Below, piece by piece: positions 18,340 to 27,300 of a stretch of DNA of 64,000 nucleotides. Within the stretch, counting starts at the first letter, position 1, and every line of letters starts with the position of its first letter. The stretch spans positions 13,111,875 to 13,175,874 of the forward strand of contig NC_133300.1 in the NCBI RefSeq assembly GCF_005239225.2. Reading direction: 5' to 3'. The position numbers and the translations under genes are program-made. The DNA is from Populus alba (taxonomy: Eukaryota; Streptophyta; Magnoliopsida; Malpighiales; Salicaceae). The notes beneath the pieces were generated by a model. That model did not search any database. It was not told the DNA's origin and saw nothing but the letters and a program-made list of their open reading frames with translations.

Positions 18340-19743
18340 AAAGAGGAGTGGTGGTTTTGTTGACATTTCGACCCGGATCCGACATCGTCGGACCAACCTA
18401 CCTCAATCACCCGCCGCCATTCCTTGGAACCTCCCTCCCCTCCTTCTCTTCGTCTTCCGGTTCGTGGTCAGAGTGGCGAGGGAGATCGATTCTTTCTGCA
18501 AAACCGAGGCTTAATCTTTTATATATAGGTTGGTAATGTTCTACTATCATCATCATCATGATCTCTGTTTCGTTGAATGATGACATGTTTTTCTTTAAAA
18601 AAGATTTTTTTCTATGTACGATGCTTGGCATTGTGATTTACCTGGATTTTTCTAATCTGGGTTTTGTTCGAAATGATCATTCATCTGCAAAGGGATTTTC
18701 TTTTTCCCTTTACTGTATTACAATGATTTTCTGTCTTCTTTTTTTTAATGTTTATTTGCGGGAAATTTGAAAATTTAATTCTGAATTAGGGGTTAAATCT
18801 TTTGTTTTTTTTTTTATTTCCTTGTGATCATATTCATTTGGATTTTAATGATAATATATATTCTTATCATTCACTTTTCCGTGTATTCTTCTTTATCTAT
18901 TTTCGTGTGTATGCATTTCCATTTCACGTTATCACGTCAAACGTCAACCTTTCCATGATTTTCCTTCGATATGTTTTCTTCTGGTGTTGTACCTGTTTTG
19001 TCTTCTTTTACCTTATTTGATGGGGACCCCTTGCCATCTTTTTCTTACATTTACTTCAGCTCTCGCATTGCAGTTTCTGATTTGAAACTGAAACAAGTGC
19101 TTCTTTGAAAGTGAAAAGATCCTTTTCTTTCTTACATGGTTGGAAGTTCTTAGGACATGGGTCAGATTATTTTATTCATCTTTTTATTTAATTCTGTCTT
19201 GCAGTTGCTAATCACCTGCTTGACTTGAGATTTGATGCTTGGACGCTAGATTGTTTACCAATTTAGGAGGCTGGTCTGAGATTATTGCTTGCAGAATATT
19301 TTGTGAATTGTGATCATAATGGTTGCACAAAAAATTTTCTCTAGAGTTTTGCTGAACTAATTAGTAGAATTATACTTAATTACACAATCTCCCTTTTTAA
19401 ACAAAGCAGTTTTTCCGCAGCCTGACTCCTTCATCTCTCAACAAATTTGATTGTATATGCTTGTTTACATATGTTCACATACTGTACGTTGAGTTGCTAG
19501 AAGACTGTTGAGTGGGCTAGCACTGTGACTGGATAATCAGCACTACCTAGTTAAGAAATTGTAGGGAAAATGATTGTCTTAATAAGTCATTTATTTGATC
19601 TAATTTTAGATTTTGTTCTTTTACATTTTTTGGCAAGCATGTGTTTTCAAACATCAGATTAGTCTTCAAGTTCCTGTTTATGGGCTCGAATCTCTTGTGA
19701 ATAGTTTTTGCTACTGGCAGGATTGTATAATTAGGTAGCTAGA
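18340..19743 (+). other. Probable 5' leader exon and leader intron of the DUF1336 gene
   Basis: A locally GC-richer block (18340-18530) in an AT-rich setting looks like a first exon. It is followed by possible donors (GTTGGT at 18529 or GTAATG at 18533). A clear acceptor, CTACTGGCAG, ends at 19720, just 23 bases before the ATG. A 73-codon open frame (18315-18536) spans the leader block and could be an upstream ORF. The promoter and start site are inferred only. Confidence 0.5.
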
Positions 19744-21322
19744 ATGGGCAGCTGCGTATCAACACCACCAAAAAAGATTAAATTACATAAAAGGCGCCAT
19801 CGCAAGGGCAGACATCTAGTGAAGATATCCAATACTGTCCAGGATGGAGGTAAGAAAAGGATTAGCGATGCCAGATGTGTGAAAGATTTTACTGTTAGTC
19901 AATTTGTTCACATGAATTTTGAGAATGGTGCAGCTACCAGGTGCAGAAAATCTGGAGTCTCCAATTCGACATTCCATCTCACCCAGTTGCAATGGCACCT
20001 CAGTCAAGTGGACTCTGACGGTACTTTTTTCCATCTCATTGTGTTTCAATGCTTTGACCAATTTGGTAGACATTTTTTTAGGAAGAAATGGAATTCTTGG
20101 CCAATTTCTTATAAAACAGTGTGATTTTGCAATGACTTCCTATCTTTTCTTCATAAGCTATATGCTTAAAATGGAAACAGCTGAAGTTCATTACACATGC
20201 AAATGCCCATCGAAATTCACTTGAGATTTTAAGAATTGATAGTCCAAAAACTGTTCCTTATTGTTCTGTTTAGGCTAATCTTCAACCTTATGGATGATTC
20301 TGCTGATATACACCTTGTTCAAATTGATTATCCTGCTGATATACACCTTGTTTAATTTTGAATATTTAAATTTTGGGCACCTGATGCCAGGTGAAATATT
20401 AGGGATTCTTATTTTAATGCAGCAAGAGCAAGTGTGAAAATTAGCTCTTGATTTAGTGTCATTCCTTTCGGTTTTGATATGCATGTTCTGGTTGCTGGAG
20501 TCATATCAGGTCACTGTTATAAAATGCACGTGTGTTTACCTGTCTGGATTGGTATCCATCTCAAAATTTGAAGTGAGCTTGAGATGGAAGCTCTTCTGCA
20601 TTTATTAATGCGAAATTATTGTATTTGTTTCTCAAAATATAGTCTGTGTAATTGTTATGTTTTTTTTTTTCGAGGGGTTTATTGATTATTGATGTATTAC
20701 CAATTTTACCATCTATTCTTTCTTGTTCTGAATGTTTAACTCACTGGATGAATCTTTCAGACCATTATATAAGATCATTACAACCTTTATTGTTGCATCT
20801 GTAGTCCCAAAAGGGTCCACAGACACCTGTACATGCTCTTCTAACTGCTTAAGAACATGGCAATTGACTTTTAAGAGCTTTTGTTTGCAGTAATCCAAGA
20901 GGAGCCATGGTTTGATACAGTCAGTATTCTGGAGTCAGATTCTGATGATGAATTCTGCAGTGTGCTTGGAGGTAGTGAGCGCTGATATCTCTTTAACTAC
21001 TTTCATGAAATGGTACCCTTATTTAATGAAGATAAACAAGAGTGTTTTTATTAATGATGAAGTGATCTCAATCAAAAGCCCCCACCATGTTTTTTCATTT
21101 AATCTCAACATATAAAACTGAGATAAAATCTACCTTGTACTGATTTCTTCAGGACATAGTGGTAATATGTCGAAACACCCTAGCTAAATGTATTTATAGA
21201 TACTTTATATTGAAAAATTTCCTGCCATGTCTCCCTTCATCAGTTGCGGTTTAACATGTAGAGTATGTGGTAAAGTAACTCCAGTTGTTGATTTTAATGT
21301 GAAATGATTGTTCACTAGTGTA

Positions 21323-21379
<57 letters not shown>

Positions 21380-24300
21380 ATTGCAGACCGCTTTTCATCA
21401 GTGGGTTCTACAACTGGGAACATCTCAAGCGGACAAGTGCTTCAATATGAAAGCTCTTCATGTTTTGTGGATGGCAGTTATAAATATGAAGAATACCATG
21501 AAAGTTATATGAAAATAGATGGATCAAAAGCAGGAAAAGATGAATACAAGGAATCCAAAGGATTTGCAGTTATTAGTGCTCAGGGTTATGATCTTTCACA
21601 TTTTAGTAAAGCTGATGAAATTCGGAGGAAGAAATTATTAAATAATTCCTACGGAAGCTTCAAAGGTCTAAAAGAGGATAGACGTGACTCTCAGGAGAAT
21701 AACTTGAAGTCAGGTCGATCTCGATTGGTTCCTTCTGTAAGTTTCAACGACAAGATTTTATCTGCTTCAGCTCCAAAAGGGAAGCTAGCAGTTTTTAGGC
21801 TTTCTTTTAAGAGGAAATCAGGTGATATTGGGGAAGAAGCTAGTGAACACTGTAAGTACTCAAGTTTTTGTTGCACAACTGCAATTCAGCATTTCTTTAT
21901 CAACTTGTATTTCCATGATTTTCAAGCACCACTTCTCTCGTTGTCTAAATTTATTATCCTAATATAACTTAAGGTTGCATGAGTTTTCTCTCAGTCTACA
22001 TTTCTTTTAGTACTGTATTGAGCCTCAATTTTGGACTTTTCACTTTATTCGTGTTACATGCAAATGGGTAGCTTCGCAAGACATTCAAGTTTATGTGCTT
22101 GTAAGTACATGGATCGCTGACATAGAACGTTAATCTTGTTGATATATATGTATTCAGGTCCATCAAAAAGATTCTTGTACCGTCCGAAAGCAGGATTTGT
22201 TATTCCACGTGCCACAGGAGAGAAGCCAACTGCAGGATGTTGGTCTGAGATTCCACCCTCAAATTTCAAACTTCGTGGCCTGACCTATTTCAAGTATGCC
22301 ATCGACTTACTTGAATCGTCCTTATTTGGTGGTCAGGCTATTATTACTAGTAGCTATTCTATACTTTGTTCTGTGATAGGCAATGATATAATTTGGAATG
22401 ATTTACAATGCAGAGATAAGCAGAAGTGCCCTGCTCCAATTCACAGTCCATACACTCCAATTGGTGTTGATGTATTCGTCTGCCCAAGAAAGATAAATCA
22501 CATAGCTCAACAACTTGATCTTCCAAACTTAAAATCAGATGGGAAACTCCCTCCTCTGTTAATAGTAAATATTCAGGTATATGTTTCTGATAAATCATGG
22601 TAATTGCTCAATGTATCCTCTGTGTCCTGCGAAAATAGCTATTATAATTTTGTTGACTTGGAAAGTCAGCAGTTTCTCATGTTATATTGAACCTTCTTGA
22701 TGCTTCGCAGATGCCAACCTATCCTGCTGCAATGTTCCTTGGTGATACTAATGGGGAAGGGATGAGTCTTGTACTGTACTTCAAGGTTTCTGAAAACTTG
22801 GAGAAAGACATTTCTTCCCAATATCAAGACAATATCAAGGTAACTCTGTTTTAAATTGTGTTTTTTTCACCAGCATGCTTTATTTCAGCGATATATATCA
22901 TAGGTGTTCGACTTACACTCGCTTTTAAGGTTTACTGTAAGAAGCTAACCTTTGGGTGCAAGTGTTATGTTTATTTTGGCCTCTTATGTCCCATGATGTT
23001 GCAGATGCCAACTTGATGCAGAACAAATCTAGGAGAAGTTTGTAGTTTGCTGTGTTTAGGGTTAAGGAGATGTAATCTCTTTCTTTTAATAGAACTCGAC
23101 TTCCATTACCAAAAAATGAGAGGGCGAGAGCGAGAGAGCACTACTAAGCATAGTGGAGACTTCATCTAGACGATAAGTTTGTCATCAGATGTTGACTTTG
23201 CTTCAACAGGTTCCCAAATCATATGCTCTTCAAATAATTTTTTGATGGGTGCTGAGACGGACTCCGGGATTCTGAGCTTTGTGTACAGTATCTTGTTGAT
23301 TAAGATGTACAGCATCGAGTGGATTGTCTAGCATTTTGGGACAGATCATTGAACTGGCATTAGATGTTGACTTTACTTCAACAAGGTCCCAAATCCCAAA
23401 TCCCAAGCCCTCAAATAATTTTATCTAGAAACCACCACTCACTTGAACATTTGGATTCAGACAACTGTCGTAGCATTATTCTGTTCTCCCAAAGGACTAC
23501 GACATCAAGGGGAACCTATAACGTCATGGCATAATGACAATTAAAAGGGTGATTTCTAGTTCAGTAGGGCCTTTGGATGATAATCATGGAGAGGGAAAAA
23601 AAAAAAGAAGAGCATGCACAATATTCATATTGGGAAGAAACATCTGTTTTCCCTCAATTTCATTGTATGAGGAAATCACTATAATATTTCATCCAAAGTA
23701 CTTCCAATGACTTCTTGGAAATACTCTTCATGCTGTTTTAGTTTGTTTTCCTGGGTTTCAACACACTCTGTGTTCTCTTATCTTTGGTTGCTATTGTCCT
23801 GGTTGACTGAAATTTTCTTTCAAATGTGACAGAAATTGATTGAGGATGAGATGGAAAAGGTCAGAGGTTTTGCAAAAGACTCAACTGTTCCATATAGAGA
23901 AAGGCTAAAGATCATGACTGGGTTGGTTAATCCTGAAGATCTCAATTTGAGTTCTACTGAAAGAAAGCTTGTTAATGCTTATAATGAAAAGCCAGTTCTT
24001 TCTCGTCCCCAGCATGAATTTTTCAAGGTAAAGCACGGATTAAATTATTTTTGGTTCAGCCAAATGTCAAATCAGTTTGCAGAAGATCAACTATACTGTT
24101 GAAATTTCGTTGGATAATAACAGACTTGAGGTCTTCTTTCTCATCTTTTGCTACAACAGACAGTAATTACTTCCTAGTTTCTTTCTTCTGTTTTTGTTGC
24201 CACTGTGAAATATGCTAATATTCCATCCTACTGTTCATGCAGGGTCCTAATTACTTTGAGATTGATCTGGATATTCATCGCTTCAGCTACATATCAAGAA

Positions 24301-27300
24301 AGGGACTTGAATCATTTCGAGACCGCCTGAGGAACGGAATACTTGATCTGGGTCTAACTATCCAGGTGATCAATCTAACTTATCACATGCATTCTTTACT
24401 GCAGAACATTCAAGCTCGTCTGGCGTCAGTGTCTATCCAAGTTAAAGTTTCCATATGCTAAACATAAGATCACTGCACAGATAGAATTAACCCCACCTGT
24501 GGAGAATTCTTGAATTCTTACTTCTCAATCTTATTTCAGAATATATTCCTGATTATATACACCATCTACAAATCTATATTAGGAAGGCTATTAACTACAC
24601 ATAAATAGGTGTTATTATTTGGACCTGATTTATGGGAAAGAAAATCTGGCTTTCTATATTCATTTCCCATAAATCAGGTTCAGATCAGATTCAAATCTGC
24701 CTTGATTGCTTCAGAATCTTCAACACTCCCCCTCAAGCTGGATGGAAGAGATTCTTCATTCCCAGCTTGTCTAAGATACCTTTAAATGAAGGATTCTGCA
24801 CACCTTTAGTAAGTATATCAGCAAGTTGTTCCCCAGTAGGCACATAAGGTATGCAAATCAGTCCACTCTCAATTTTTTCTTTGATGAAGTGTCTGTCCAC
24901 TTCCACATGTTTAGTTCTATCATGTTGCACTGGATTGTGTGCTATTCCAATGGCAGACTTATTGTCACAGTATAATCTCATTGGTTCTTCCCATTTGATT
25001 CTTAAATCTTCTAGGATAATCTTTATCCATAGCAACTCACAAATTCCAAGTGCCATTGATCTGAATTCTGCTTCTGCACTTGATCTTGAAACAACATTCT
25101 GTTTTTTGCTTCTCCATGTCACAAGATTTCCTCCCAGCAGAGTACAATAACCTGATGTTGACCTTCTATCTGTTAAGTCACCAGCATAATCAGCATCTGT
25201 GTAGCATTCAAGTTTCAGATTCTCATGCTTTTTATACAAGATTCCTTTTCCAGGGGTAGACTTTAAGTATCTTAGAAGTCTATAAACTGCTTGTAGGTGT
25301 GAATCTTTCGGGTTATGCATGAATTGGCTCACCACACTCACTGCATAGGCAATGTCTGGTCGAGTGTGGGCTAAGTAGATCAGCTTACCAACTAGCCTTT
25401 GGTATTGTCCCTTGTCAGTTGTGACTCCTTCCTCATCATTGTCAAGTCTGTGCTTTAGGTCAATAGGTGTCTCACATGGTTTACAGTCAACCATTTTTGT
25501 CTCCTTTAGAAGGTCCAGAATATACTTCTGTTGAGAGATAAAAATCCCTTTTGTTGAATGTGCTACTTCTATGCCAAGAAAATATTTCAGCTTTCCTAGC
25601 TCTTTGATTTCAAATTCTGCAGAAAGTCTTCTTTTCAATATATCCCTTTCTACAAGATCATCACCTGTTATTATAATATCATCAACATAAACAATTAGAA
25701 TAGCAACTCCCCCTGAAATGGAGTGTTTTATGAACAAAGTATGATCTCCTTGACTTTGTCGATATCCCATTGACACCATGGCTTGTGTGAACCTTTCGAA
25801 CCAGGCTCTAGGTGACTGTTTCAGTCCATAGAGTGCCTTCTTTAGTCTGCAGACCTTGTTGGGAAGTAGAGAGTGACTGAACCCTGGTGGTGGATCCATA
25901 AACACCTCTTCTTCCAACTCCCCATGTAAGAAAGCATTCTTTACATCATATTGCTGCATACACCATCCAAGATTAGCAGATAGAGAAAACAAAATTCGAA
26001 TGGTGTTCATCTTAGCAACTGGAGCAAATGTTTCTTGATAGTCTATTCCAAAAGTTTGTGTATACCCTTTTGCAACTAGCCTGGCTTTATACCTTTCAAG
26101 GCTGCCATCAGCTTTATATTTCAGAGTATAGACCCACTTACACCCTACTGGTTTCTTGTCTTTTGGTAACTCAACTATTTCCCATGTTTGATTCCTCTCT
26201 AGAGCATTCATCTCTTCTCTCATGGCAATTTTCCATTTCTCATTACTTAGAGCCTCATGCAAGGTTTTTGGGATAGGTATGGTGTTTATTTTTGAGAGAA
26301 AGGTTCTGTGTGATGGTGAAAACTTTTCAAATGACATAAAGTTAGCTATAGGATATAAGGGATTCTTAGTGCATTCTCTTATCCCTTTTCTGATTGCAAT
26401 TGGCTGATCAAGATCATTAGTATTAAGAATAGATAAGGATGGATGAGAAGTTTCATTACCTTGCTCTGGTTCAGATTCTTGGGCTTGCATGAGAGTTTGA
26501 ATAGGCTGTACCCTTCTTCTATATACCTGAAGAGGTCGGTCAGTAGTAGTAGTTTCACCCTGCAGAGTTTCTCTTGTAAGGTTTGGAGATTTAGTGGGTG
26601 GTGAATTCAAAGATGATTGCTGTCGTGATGGGATTTGGAAGGAAAAAATGTCAAAAACATTTGTATTCTTATCTTCCGTGTCTGTTTTGTCCTCCTGAAG
26701 ATAAGTTTTGTTGAAGAAAGGTTGGTTTTCATTAAAAGTGACATCTTTTGACACAAGAAATCGTTTTGAAGGTGGATGATAACATTTGTAACCCTTTTGT
26801 GTGACAGAATACCCTATGAAAACACACTTTAGAGCTCTAGCATCAAGTTTGTCTCGGTGATGTTTATGAATATGAACATAGGTGACACACCCAAAAATTC
26901 TTGGGGGAATTTTAGAATAAAAATTATTCTTTGGAAAGAATTCTGATAAATAGTTTAAAGGACTTTTGAAACCAATAACTCTTGAAGGTATTCTATTTAT
27001 CAAATAAGTAGATGTTAAAACAGCTTCTCCCCAATAGTGTTTTGGAACTTGATGTTGAAAAAGTAAAGCTCGAGTAGTTTCGAGAAGATGTCTGTTTTTT
27101 CTCTCGGCTAACCCATTTTGTTGAGGAGTATTAACACAAGATGATTGATGAATAATCCCTTCCTTTTCAAAGTATGGTGATAGGATCTTATTAAAGTAGT
27201 CCCTAGCATTATCAGTTCTAATCCCCTTAATGCTAACCCCAAATTGATTCTTTATCATTTTTGTAAAGTTTGGAAAGATGTGACTTACATCAGCTTTTCT

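Noticed and set aside
21308..21386. Start of exon 3 of the DUF1336 gene upstream, within the TA repeat
   Set aside because: The frame there encodes Tyr-Ile repeats from TA units; the acceptor TTTATTGCAG at 21377-21386 gives the correct phase.
24851..26407. Plus-strand open frames opposite copia B pol
   Set aside because: They are shadows of the long minus-strand pol frame, which carries all the conserved motifs.
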